From Fictibacillus enclensis (lineage in GTDB: Bacteria; Bacillota; Bacilli; Bacillales; Fictibacillaceae), in assembly GCF_001457035.1 (NCBI RefSeq), contig NZ_KQ758618.1, positions 558,001 through 622,000 on the forward strand: a stretch of 64,000 nucleotides of DNA, in the 5' to 3' direction. The notes under the pieces are model-generated. The model made no database searches and was not told the DNA's origin. It saw only the letters and a list, made by a program, of their open reading frames with translations. Made by a program: the position numbers and the translations under genes. Each line of letters begins with the position of its first letter. Positions within the stretch are counted from its first letter, which is position 1. Of this stretch, positions 17,772-25,579 are shown in pieces.

Positions 17772-17814
17772 ATGAAACGGCTTACATTGACCAACAGGGT
17801 GGAAAATATTGAAC
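17772..17814 (-). promoter_or_regulatory. conserved promoter/operator block of the sugar ABC operon
   Basis: Read toward the importer operon, the block is GTTCAATATTTTCCACC, 6 bases, then GTCAATGTAAGCCGTTTCAT. The same arrangement with one mismatch in 37 conserved bases occurs at 21759-21801 ahead of the alpha-glucosidase. TGTAAGCCGTTTCA resembles a catabolite-responsive (cre) element with one core mismatch. The other half may be the response-regulator site. Confidence 0.7.
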
Positions 17815-17925
17815 AGTGATTTTTGAATCAAGGAATGAGAAGGTTATGCTACAATAAAGAAAAATCTGTAAGCAATATAATTCAAGGGAGGAAGGTTAGC
17901 CGAAAGTATAGCTGACCAAATTGGT

Positions 17926-19761
17926 ATGCAGTGGGGGATCCGAAAGAAACTCATCATCTTATTGCTTGTAGCAACCGTGCTTCCGTTTGGAACCTCGATT
18001 GCCGTCACGTATTATCAAACCACACAAGCTCTCAATGACCGCTTTGTTTCCACAAACCATGATTTAATTCAAAAAGGGGAAGAGGACCTGGCTGCATACT
18101 TTGATGAAGTCGCAGATATGGGAACGGTTTTATACCGGTATACTCCTTTTATGAATGTAATGAGGGGGGGAGTATCGGCCGACTTCAACAACAACCAGGA
18201 AGAGGTTCGACGGCTGCTCGCCTATTTATTTAATACTCGTCCAGAAATTGAACAGATGCATCTGTATATCGATAAAGAAAAAGATTCGTATACCAATTTT
18301 CATTCTTCCATCAGCGGAAGAGGGAAGTATGAGAACATTTTTTCACATCCGTATTATGCTCAATTGAAAAAGAACAGCACGTTTTCCATCATTGAGCCGC
18401 CGCATAAAATTTATCCTTATAATCATTTGTCAGATATCCCAGACTCTGAAAAGAAAAAAGTCTTGAGCTTTCATAATATTATTCGTGATGTTCCATCCGA
18501 TAAGTTTCTTGGCTTCCTGTCGATTGATATTAACCTTTCAAAGATTAGCTCCCTGTCAAACCGGCTGTATACAAAGGGTGTTGAAGATCTGTACATTATG
18601 GATGACCAAGGGAATATCGTTTATTCGTCCAATGAAAAACAAATTGGCAACAAAAATAAAGAAAAATGGTTCCACCATGTAAAGAGCAGTGATAAAAGCA
18701 GCAAAAGCCTGGAATGGCAGGACAACAAATTTTCGGGAGAGATTGTGTACGAGCGTTTTTCGGCTCCATATAAAAACTGGTATATTGTAAAAAGAATTCC
18801 GTATGACGTTCTTTATCAGAGCGCAAGGGAAACCGCATTGATGAATATTTTTATCGGCATTATAACGTTGATCATCGTTCTTTTGGCGACATTATTTGTT
18901 TCACTTAAACTGACCGCGCCGATAAAAGTATTAAGCAACAACATGAAAAAGGTGGAAAATGGGGAACTCGAAGCTGACTTCGATTCGTTGGGGAATGATG
19001 AAATCGGCATGCTTGGCCGCAACTTCAAATCGATGATCACCAAGATCAATCAGCTAATCGACAGGGAATACAAACTGGAGATTGAAAATAAATCATCTCA
19101 GCTCAGGGTGCTGCATTCTCAGATCAACCCTCATTTCCTTTACAATGCACTTCAGTCCATTGGTACGCTGGCCCTTAAATCGAATGCTGCGTCTGTCTAT
19201 TCGTTGTTAACCTCCTTATCCAACATCATGAGGTACAGCATGAACATGAAAGAAGATGTTGTTCCATTGAACCTGGAGCTGAGGCATGTAAAATCGTATT
19301 TGGTGCTTCAAAAGCAGCGGTTCGAAGACAAATTTGAATATGAGCTTCAGGTTGAAAAAGAAGTGGAACAGGTTCTGGTTCCGAAAATGATTTTACAGCC
19401 CATTGTGGAGAACAGCTTCAAGCACGGCTTTGACCAGCAGATCGAGGAAGCGGCCGTCACGATCAAAGCGCATGCCATGGATGAAGAAAAAATTAAGCTG
19501 TCCGTGAGCGATAACGGAAGGGGCATTGATACGCAGCAATTAAAGGACTTGAGGGGTGCGCTTTTCGAGGAAAGTCCATCTGAAGAAGAACGCAGCGAAG
19601 CCATCGGGTTAAAAAACATTTATGACCGGCTTCAGATCTATTACAGCAATCAGGCAAAAATGTCGGTGGAAAGCGGGGATGCCGGAGGCTTTACAGTGAC
19701 CATTGAGATCCCCAGGGTAATGCCAAAAGAGGTGAACAATCATGAAAGTCTTGATTATTGA
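17926..19761 (+). CDS. sensor histidine kinase, YesM-type
   Basis: The product has 611 residues. TM1 lies near residues 10-30 (KLIILLLVATVLPFG), then an extracellular sensor region of about 270 residues, TM2 near 305-325 (NIFIGIITLIIVLLATLFV), a HAMP linker, a HisKA_7TM-like His_kinase domain with the phospho-acceptor in LHSQINPHFLYNALQSIG, and a C-terminal ATPase (ENSFKHGFDQ N-box, SDNGRGID G-box). This is the plan of carbohydrate-sensing YesM kinases. The AGGGAGGAAGG site is about 35 bases from the ATG, so a non-canonical upstream start is possible. It overlaps the regulator gene by 20 bases. Confidence 0.9.
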   Translation: MQWGIRKKLIILLLVATVLPFGTSIAVTYYQTTQALNDRFVSTNHDLIQKGEEDLAAYFDEVADMGTVLYRYTPFMNVMRGGVSADFNNNQEEVRRLLAYLFNTRPEIEQMHLYIDKEKDSYTNFHSSISGRGKYENIFSHPYYAQLKKNSTFSIIEPPHKIYPYNHLSDIPDSEKKKVLSFHNIIRDVPSDKFLGFLSIDINLSKISSLSNRLYTKGVEDLYIMDDQGNIVYSSNEKQIGNKNKEKWFHHVKSSDKSSKSLEWQDNKFSGEIVYERFSAPYKNWYIVKRIPYDVLYQSARETALMNIFIGIITLIIVLLATLFVSLKLTAPIKVLSNNMKKVENGELEADFDSLGNDEIGMLGRNFKSMITKINQLIDREYKLEIENKSSQLRVLHSQINPHFLYNALQSIGTLALKSNAASVYSLLTSLSNIMRYSMNMKEDVVPLNLELRHVKSYLVLQKQRFEDKFEYELQVEKEVEQVLVPKMILQPIVENSFKHGFDQQIEEAAVTIKAHAMDEEKIKLSVSDNGRGIDTQQLKDLRGALFEESPSEEERSEAIGLKNIYDRLQIYYSNQAKMSVESGDAGGFTVTIEIPRVMPKEVNNHESLDY

Positions 19762-21325
19762 TGATGAGAAACACGTCCGGGATGGAATCCGGCTGCTTGG
19801 TGCCTGGGAAGAAAACGGTATCGGTGAATTTTATGAAGCCGAAAATGGGGAAGATGCCATCCGTTTGATTCAAGAGCACCGGCCAGAGATTATATTTTCC
19901 GATATGAAAATGCCAAAGATGGATGGCACGCAGCTTCTTGAATGGATTAAGACGAATCAGCCGAAAAGCAAAACCGTTGTAGTAACCGGTTATGATGATT
20001 ATCACTATATGAGAAAAGCAATTCATTTTGGGAGCTACGACTACCTTCTTAAACCAATTGATCCGGAAATCCTGAATCAAACGTTGAAAAACGCAGTAGA
20101 GGAATGGAAGAAAGAAGAAGCTGATCGCAAAAGCAAGGATAGCAGCTACCAGATGATCAATGAAATGAAACCTGTATTTCGTGACCGGAAGCTTACCCAG
20201 CTTGTAAGCAGTGACAGTATCAAGGATGAGCTGTACAAAGAGCTTGGCTTTCAATTGTCTCAAACCTATATGGTTGCTCTTATGCGGCTGGATGGCAAAA
20301 CGATTAAATCGTTTCAGGGAGACAGAGATCTTGCTTACTTTACAATTTTAAATGTGATCAATGAAATTCTTATGGACTGTGACTGCGGGATCGGCTTCCG
20401 CTACCTCTCCAGCAAGGGCGAAATTGTTATGATTTTCTGGAACAAGCTCGACCAGATCGAGGAACGTCTGTCCGAGATTCATCAGACACTGAAGAGGGTA
20501 TTGAATCGTTCCTGCCCGATTGCCATCGGGGAAGCAGTTACTGGTACCGCCGGGTTGCTGCAATCGTATCAGCATGCCAAGCAAGTGCTGCTTTCTAGTA
20601 ATCTGTTGGAGCGGAAAGAAAAGCGGGTCTATGGACCGGATACGGTACAAGTTATCTCACCGAAAAGCCTGATGTCTTATAGTTCCGACATTGAAGGGGG
20701 CATGATGGCTGGACGAATTGAAGCGTTTGACGATCTCATTGAGGATGTGACAAACGATTTTACCGAGAACGGATATTTGTCATTGAAGCAGTTGCTGCAT
20801 TTTGAAAACGAATATCAGGTGATCAGCAACACATGGTTCAAGCATTACAATATTCCGATCGGCTCAAGTGAAAGCATTGAAAAACGGATTGATCCCTATT
20901 TTGATGCCGGGGGCACGTTTAATCTGGAAGACTACAAAAAAAGAATCCGCCGGGAAATTTCCGTCTTTCTGAAAAAAGTAAAGAAGGCTTCAAAACAAAA
21001 GGGCAACATCATACATGAGATTGAAAAGTATTTGCAGTCCCACTTTGACCGGGATGTAAAACTTCAGGAAATTTCGGACCATTTTTACATCAGCAGGGAG
21101 TATATTTCGAGGAAATTCAAGCAGGAGCTCAATGTTAACATTTCGGATTATTTGGTAAGAATCCGCATGAACAAAGCAAAATCCTTATTAAAAAACAGTG
21201 ACCTGAAAATCTATGAAATTGCGAACATGATCGGCTATCAGGATGATAAATATTTCCGTAAGGTATTCAAAAAGGTAGAGGGCATTACCCCAAATGAATA
21301 CCGCGATCAATATTCAGTAAAATAG
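19742..21325 (+). CDS. AraC-family response regulator, YesN-type
   Basis: The product has 527 residues. The receiver domain covers about 1-125: acidic pair in LIIDDE, phospho-acceptor Asp54 in IIFSDMKMPKMDG, switch Thr in VVVTGYDD and Lys in YLLKPID. A central region of about 280 residues follows, then two C-terminal AraC helix-turn-helix motifs (LQEISDHFYISREYISRKFK and YEIANMIGYQDDKYFRKVFK). With its kinase it should activate the sugar ABC operon and the alpha-glucosidase gene, which flank it and share a promoter block. Confidence 0.9.
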   Translation: MKVLIIDDEKHVRDGIRLLGAWEENGIGEFYEAENGEDAIRLIQEHRPEIIFSDMKMPKMDGTQLLEWIKTNQPKSKTVVVTGYDDYHYMRKAIHFGSYDYLLKPIDPEILNQTLKNAVEEWKKEEADRKSKDSSYQMINEMKPVFRDRKLTQLVSSDSIKDELYKELGFQLSQTYMVALMRLDGKTIKSFQGDRDLAYFTILNVINEILMDCDCGIGFRYLSSKGEIVMIFWNKLDQIEERLSEIHQTLKRVLNRSCPIAIGEAVTGTAGLLQSYQHAKQVLLSSNLLERKEKRVYGPDTVQVISPKSLMSYSSDIEGGMMAGRIEAFDDLIEDVTNDFTENGYLSLKQLLHFENEYQVISNTWFKHYNIPIGSSESIEKRIDPYFDAGGTFNLEDYKKRIRREISVFLKKVKKASKQKGNIIHEIEKYLQSHFDRDVKLQEISDHFYISREYISRKFKQELNVNISDYLVRIRMNKAKSLLKNSDLKIYEIANMIGYQDDKYFRKVFKKVEGITPNEYRDQYSVK

Positions 21326-21430
21326 ACACTATAGCTTTTAAAGAAGATGTTGAAATGATCAGGATCACTTCCGCCTTGGTCAGTTAGCCAGTTAGTTGCT
21401 AGTGAATCACCAAAAGTCATACTATTAAAC

Positions 21431-21455
21431 AAGACCTTTCTGACAGAAAGGTCTT
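21431..21455. terminator. bidirectional terminator
   Basis: AAGACCTTTCTGACAGAAAGGTCTT: a 10-bp stem with a 5-nt loop between the response-regulator gene and the convergent small gene. Confidence 0.75.
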
Positions 21456-21658
21456 CAACGTTTAAGCGCTCGTTTCCATTCTAAAATCACTGTGTCTTCC
21501 GTCTGGGTGAGATAAGGATTGGCTCCAATGCATTTTCTTGCGGCAGCAGAGATTATCTGTTTTTTGGCGATGCTGGCTGTGTTTTTTACAGCAGCAGAAG
21601 CTTTACCTCTTCCATCATAAAAGAATGGAGGATTAACCAAGCGTTCCGACGTACTCAT
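21455..21658 (-). CDS. small protein of unknown function (67 aa)
   Basis: The ATG at 21658 is preceded by GGGGGAGATTTG, a good ribosome site. The product begins MSTSERLVNPPFFYDGRGKA and is basic, with an Ala/Lys-rich helix (KKQIISAAARKCIGANPYL) and no membrane segment. I do not recognise a family. It lies convergent to the regulator gene and divergent from the alpha-glucosidase. Confidence 0.6.
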   Translation of the reverse strand: MSTSERLVNPPFFYDGRGKASAAVKNTASIAKKQIISAAARKCIGANPYLTQTEDTVILEWKRALKR

Positions 21659-21758
21659 CAAATCTCCCCCTTTATTAGAATATTTTGTAAGTTAATTATA
21701 AAGGAAATTATTGGTTACGGCAACAGGGATTCAATGCCGTTAACCCATGGAAAACAGG

Positions 21759-21801
21759 GTTCAATATATTCCACCTTATCCGTCAATGTAAGCCGTTTCA
21801 T
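21759..21801 (+). promoter_or_regulatory. conserved promoter/operator block of the alpha-glucosidase gene
   Basis: GTTCAATATATTCCACC, 6 bases, then GTCAATGTAAGCCGTTTCAT. It is the same arrangement as at 17772-17814 on the opposite strand ahead of the sugar ABC operon. It lies 70 bases before the start codon. Confidence 0.7.
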
Positions 21802-21870
21802 TACGCTGTTGATTCTCTAAAATGTAAAATGGACAGGAAAAAGTTTTTGATGAAAAGTTGGAGGTTTGAC

Positions 21871-23541
21871 ATGAGCAAAATATGGTGGAAAGAAAGTGTC
21901 ATCTATCAAGTGTATCCCCGCAGCTTTATGGACAGCAACGGCGACGGAATCGGGGATTTGAAAGGCGTAACAACAAAGCTTGATTATTTAAAAGAACTTG
22001 GGATTGACGTCATCTGGCTCTGCCCGATGTTTAAGTCACCCAACGACGATAATGGCTATGATATTTCGGATTATCAGGACATAATGAATGAGTTCGGTAC
22101 ATTGGCAGATTTTGATGAGCTGCTGGCGGAAGTGCACAAGCGGGGCATGAAGCTGATCCTTGACCTGGTGATCAATCATACGAGTGATGAGCATCCATGG
22201 TTTATTGAATCGCGTTCTTCCAAAGATAATCCAAAGCGGGACTGGTATATCTGGCGTGATGGAAAGAATGGAAAAGCGCCAAACAACTGGGAGTCCATTT
22301 TCAGCGGGCCGGCCTGGAAGTATGATGAACAAACCGACCAATATTTCATGCACATTTTCTCCGAACGTCAGCCTGACCTGAACTGGGAGAATCCGGAGGT
22401 GAAAGATGCCCTTTATGACATGGTGAATTGGTGGCTTGAAAAGGGAATCGACGGTTTTCGCGTAGATGCCATTTCACACATCAAAAAAGAACCGGGCTTT
22501 CCAGATATGGAGAATCCTGACGAGCTGGAGTGTGTCTCCTGTTTTCCGTTTATGATGAACGTGGAAGGCATTGATGAATGGCTCACCGAGCTTTCACAAA
22601 AAACATTTAAGAAATACGATGTTATGACAGTTGGAGAAGCCAATGGTGTAAAAATTGAAGAAGCTGAAAAATGGGTCGGCGAAGACAATGGCCATTTTAA
22701 TATGATTTTTCAGTTCGAGTTTCTGGACCTTTGGGATAAAGATGCGGAAGAGGGCGTTGATGTTGCTGGGCTGAAGAAGGTGTTAAGCAAGTGGCAAACA
22801 GGGCTTGAGGGAAGAGGATGGAATGCGCTTTTCATCGAAAACCATGACCAGCCTCGCCGTGTTTCCACATGGGGGAACGACCAGAACTATTGGTCAGAAA
22901 GCGCCAAAATGCTGGGAGCACTGTACTTTCTTATGAAAGGAACACCGTTCATTTATCAGGGCCAGGAAATTGGCATGACCAACGTTCAGTTTCCTTCGAT
23001 AGAAGACTACAATGATGTGGGAATGGTTAACTATTACCGCATCGAAATGGCAAAGGGCCGCTCGCATGACGAGATCATGAACATCATCTGGAAAACAGGG
23101 CGAGATAATTCCCGTACCCCAATGCAGTGGAATGCTGAACATATGGGAGGCTTTACGACCGGTGATCAAACGTGGCTCGGTGTTAATCCGAATTACAAAG
23201 AAATTAATGTAGAAGGACAATGGAACAACCCGGATTCCATTTTAAGCTTTTACAAAAAATTGATCACGATGCGCAAGGACAATCCAATCTGGGTATACGG
23301 CGTATACGAATTGTTGCTTGAGGATCATCCTGAACTTTTTGTTTATACGCGAACACTTGATGACAAATGTGCCATCGTCATCAACAATTTCAGTGGCCAG
23401 CCTTCAGAGTTTGAAGTGCCGGACGATCTGGCATTTGAATCATCACAATTGGTGCTCAACAATTACAAGGTGACAGACACTATGCTGTCTAAGCAGATTG
23501 CCCTTCAGCCTTATGAAACGAGGGTTTATCTCTTAAGCTAA
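21871..23541 (+). CDS. alpha-glucosidase, GH13 (oligo-1,6-glucosidase/MalL type)
   Basis: The product has 556 residues, the family's usual length. The ATG at 21871 follows TTGGAGGTTTGAC. GH13 regions: DLVINHTSDEHPWF (I), DGFRVDAISHI with the nucleophile Asp (II), TVGEANGV with the acid-base Glu (III), FIENHDQPR with the transition-state Asp (IV), and QGQEIGM. The N-terminus WWKESVIYQVYPRSF is typical of cytoplasmic alpha-glucosidases and trehalose-6-phosphate hydrolases. The residue after the nucleophile is Ala, not the Val usual in alpha-1,6-specific enzymes, which may indicate alpha-1,4 preference. It probably hydrolyses sugars brought in by the neighbouring ABC importer. Confidence 0.9.
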   Translation: MSKIWWKESVIYQVYPRSFMDSNGDGIGDLKGVTTKLDYLKELGIDVIWLCPMFKSPNDDNGYDISDYQDIMNEFGTLADFDELLAEVHKRGMKLILDLVINHTSDEHPWFIESRSSKDNPKRDWYIWRDGKNGKAPNNWESIFSGPAWKYDEQTDQYFMHIFSERQPDLNWENPEVKDALYDMVNWWLEKGIDGFRVDAISHIKKEPGFPDMENPDELECVSCFPFMMNVEGIDEWLTELSQKTFKKYDVMTVGEANGVKIEEAEKWVGEDNGHFNMIFQFEFLDLWDKDAEEGVDVAGLKKVLSKWQTGLEGRGWNALFIENHDQPRRVSTWGNDQNYWSESAKMLGALYFLMKGTPFIYQGQEIGMTNVQFPSIEDYNDVGMVNYYRIEMAKGRSHDEIMNIIWKTGRDNSRTPMQWNAEHMGGFTTGDQTWLGVNPNYKEINVEGQWNNPDSILSFYKKLITMRKDNPIWVYGVYELLLEDHPELFVYTRTLDDKCAIVINNFSGQPSEFEVPDDLAFESSQLVLNNYKVTDTMLSKQIALQPYETRVYLLS

Positions 23542-23542
23542 T

Positions 23543-23584
23543 AACAAGAGGCCGTGTACCAAGAAAGGTATGCGGCCTCTTGTT
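23543..23584. terminator. terminator between convergent genes
   Basis: AACAAGAGGCCG and CGGCCTCTTGTT form a 12-bp stem, following the alpha-glucosidase and close to the end of the convergent SRPBCC gene. Confidence 0.85.
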
Positions 23585-23592
23585 TATGCTTA

Positions 23593-24111
23593 TTACTGAT
23601 CAACCAGTGTCTTTTCCAAAAATTCATCCAACCGTTCGTATTGGGAGGTAACACCTTCAATGATGCCCATCTCTTTGACCTGCTGCAGTGCTTCTTCCGT
23701 TGCGAAGGTAGTGCGGGTAATGACGTTTGTTTTATCATTCTGTTCAACAAACTCCATCGTGATCAGAAGCTCTGGCATGTTTTCCATGCGATTGCCGTTG
23801 CTGTCCACGAAGGTGTCTTTGTATACAAGCCTTTCAGGAGCTGCAATCTCCTCGTAAAATGCTTTGCCGCAGGATTCCTGACCGTAAAACTCTCCCTGAT
23901 TTTTGTCCGTGCACTTCATGCAGTAATACCACACACCGCCCGGCTTAAAATCAAATTCCCGTATTTCTGTCTGCCAGCCTTTTGGCCCCCACCAGTTCGC
24001 CAGGTGTTTGGGATCAGAAAAGGCTTGAAAAACAAGATTCCTTGGGGCGTCAAAGACTCTCTCCACAACTAATACTCGGCCTTCAGTGCTCGTTTTTAAA
24101 GAGTGGGACAT
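23593..24111 (-). CDS. SRPBCC/AHSA1-family protein
   Basis: The product has 172 residues. ATG 24111 is preferred over 24117 because it lies 9 bases from GGAGG. VERVFDAPRNLVFQAFSDP, LANWWGPKGW, FKPGGVWYYCM and a C-terminal helix QYERLDEFLE are hallmarks of the AHSA1 (Aha1-like) START/SRPBCC fold, which binds hydrophobic ligands in the cytoplasm. An ArsR regulator lies just upstream on the same strand, a very common pairing for this family in Firmicutes. The ligand is unknown. Confidence 0.85.
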   Translation of the reverse strand: MSHSLKTSTEGRVLVVERVFDAPRNLVFQAFSDPKHLANWWGPKGWQTEIREFDFKPGGVWYYCMKCTDKNQGEFYGQESCGKAFYEEIAAPERLVYKDTFVDSNGNRMENMPELLITMEFVEQNDKTNVITRTTFATEEALQQVKEMGIIEGVTSQYERLDEFLEKTLVDQ

Positions 24112-24160
24112 GATCATTTTCCTCCTAAATGGTTAGTCACTGCTTTTCTTGAAACGAGGA

Positions 24161-24487
24161 TCAGTCTTTTCCTTGAAGCTTTTGCAAATACTCATCCAAA
24201 CGGTCAAATCGTTCCTCCCATACATGCTCGAAGGAGGTAAGCCATCCATCCAAATCTTTGAACGGCTGCTGGCACAGCTTGTAAATCCGCATGTTTGCTT
24301 GAGCTTTGACCTCAACAAGACCCGCTTTATTTAAAACACCAAGATGTTTCGACGTCTGAGGTTGGAGAAGCTCCAGCTTTTCTGCGATCTCCCCTACTGT
24401 AAGGGGACCTTCACGTAATAGCTCAACAATCTGGAGGCGCTTAGGCTCGGCAAGTGCAGATAAGGTGGCATTGATGTTCGCGCTCAT
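24161..24487 (-). CDS. ArsR-family transcriptional regulator
   Basis: The product has 108 residues, all winged helix-turn-helix. LSALAEPKRLQIVELLREG, LTVGEIAEKLELLQPQTSKH and LGVLNKAGLVEV are the ArsR/SmtB pattern. No Cys-rich metal motif (such as ELCVCDL) is seen, so it is the non-metal class that accompanies AHSA1-domain proteins. It is first in a two-gene unit and probably autoregulates it. The divergent gene is a MerR regulator. Confidence 0.88.
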   Translation of the reverse strand: MSANINATLSALAEPKRLQIVELLREGPLTVGEIAEKLELLQPQTSKHLGVLNKAGLVEVKAQANMRIYKLCQQPFKDLDGWLTSFEHVWEERFDRLDEYLQKLQGKD

Positions 24488-24679
24488 ATCAGGTGTCTCC
24501 TTTCATTACTAATATACCTCGATAGGAATATTCTTGTAAAGGAATATTTAGATGAATTTAGGAAATATTTTTAATTTTGTTTATAATGGAGAACAGAAAG
24601 CTGAAAATGCAGGAACATTATTGGTATCGAACATGCTGATCAAAATAATACAAACAAAATAAAAAAGGAGATAATCGTT

Positions 24680-25507
24680 TTGGAACGGTATTTTTCAATA
24701 AGCGAAATGGCTTCCATTCATGGAGTTTCCAGGCAAACCCTCATTTATTATGATAAGATTGAGCTGTTTCAGCCTGTACATATTGATGAAAACGGTTATC
24801 GTTTTTATGCGGCAGAGCAGATACCGTTTTTGCGTGAAATCTGCTTTTTAAAATCCATCGGCATTAAGCTGAATGATATCAAAGAGCATATCGGGAACCG
24901 CAACCTGACTTCTGCTATCTCTTTATTGGAATATCATCATGACTTGCTTCAACGGGAGATCGATTCGCTGCAAAAAGCAAAAATGTTCATTCAGCAGAGG
25001 CTGGGGAAATATTCGGAGGCCTCCCGTTTTAAAAGTGATCTGGATCAGCCGGTCATTGAGCAATTTCCGGAGAGGAAGGTCGTGTTCGTTCCTTTTGAAA
25101 ATGAGATTTGCAGAAAGGAGCTTCACGTTACACTCATGAAAGCCTGGCATATCCTTAGCCAACAGGAAATGCTTCCATCAGATGGGTTTGGTACTCTGAT
25201 TTTGAAAGACCAGTTGGGAACCAATCAGGTTTTTAAGGGAGCGGGCATTTTTACAGCGCTTCCTCTGGACGATACGGTTACGGAACAACTCAGGATTTTG
25301 CCAGCGGGGCAGTATGCCTGCATGTATAAATATGGGATGCCTTATGAGACGCAATGTCTGAAGGAACTGGTTCAGTGGATAGAGGAACAGGGCTACCGGA
25401 TTACAGGAGATGTCATAGACGCCTGTCTGCTTGATACAACATTTTATGAAACCGAACAGAATGTGGATTTTTGCCAGCTGCAAATTCCTGTAGAAAAAAT
25501 GGTTTGA
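24680..25507 (+). CDS. MerR-family regulator with C-terminal effector domain
   Basis: The product has 275 residues from a TTG start preceded by AAAAAAGGAGATAATCG. The N-terminal MerR winged helix covers about 1-75 (FSISEMASIHGVSRQTLIYY, GYRFYAAEQIPFLREICFLK, GIKLNDIKEHI), then a coiled-coil dimer helix (about 80-110) and a GyrI/BmrR-like effector domain (about 125-275). It lies 72 bases before the UbiD/UbiX genes; the intervening promoter has a 19-bp spacer with a dyad, the classical MerR target, so it is likely the activator of the aromatic-acid cluster. The aromatic ligand is inferred. Confidence 0.85.
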   Translation: MERYFSISEMASIHGVSRQTLIYYDKIELFQPVHIDENGYRFYAAEQIPFLREICFLKSIGIKLNDIKEHIGNRNLTSAISLLEYHHDLLQREIDSLQKAKMFIQQRLGKYSEASRFKSDLDQPVIEQFPERKVVFVPFENEICRKELHVTLMKAWHILSQQEMLPSDGFGTLILKDQLGTNQVFKGAGIFTALPLDDTVTEQLRILPAGQYACMYKYGMPYETQCLKELVQWIEEQGYRITGDVIDACLLDTTFYETEQNVDFCQLQIPVEKMV

Positions 25508-25515
25508 TGTTTTTA

Positions 25516-25546
25516 TTGACTGTATAGCTGTTATACACCTTAGCAT
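25516..25546 (+). promoter_or_regulatory. MerR-type promoter of the ubiD-ubiX operon
   Basis: -35 TTGACT (25516-25521), spacer of exactly 19 bp, -10 TAGCAT (25541-25546). The spacer region contains the inverted repeat TGTATAGCTGTTATACA (25521-25537, arms of 6, centre 5). Over-long spacers with an internal dyad are what MerR-family activators untwist. Confidence 0.7.
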
Positions 25547-25579
25547 AAAGGTATAGACAAATTACTGGGAGGTTTTACT

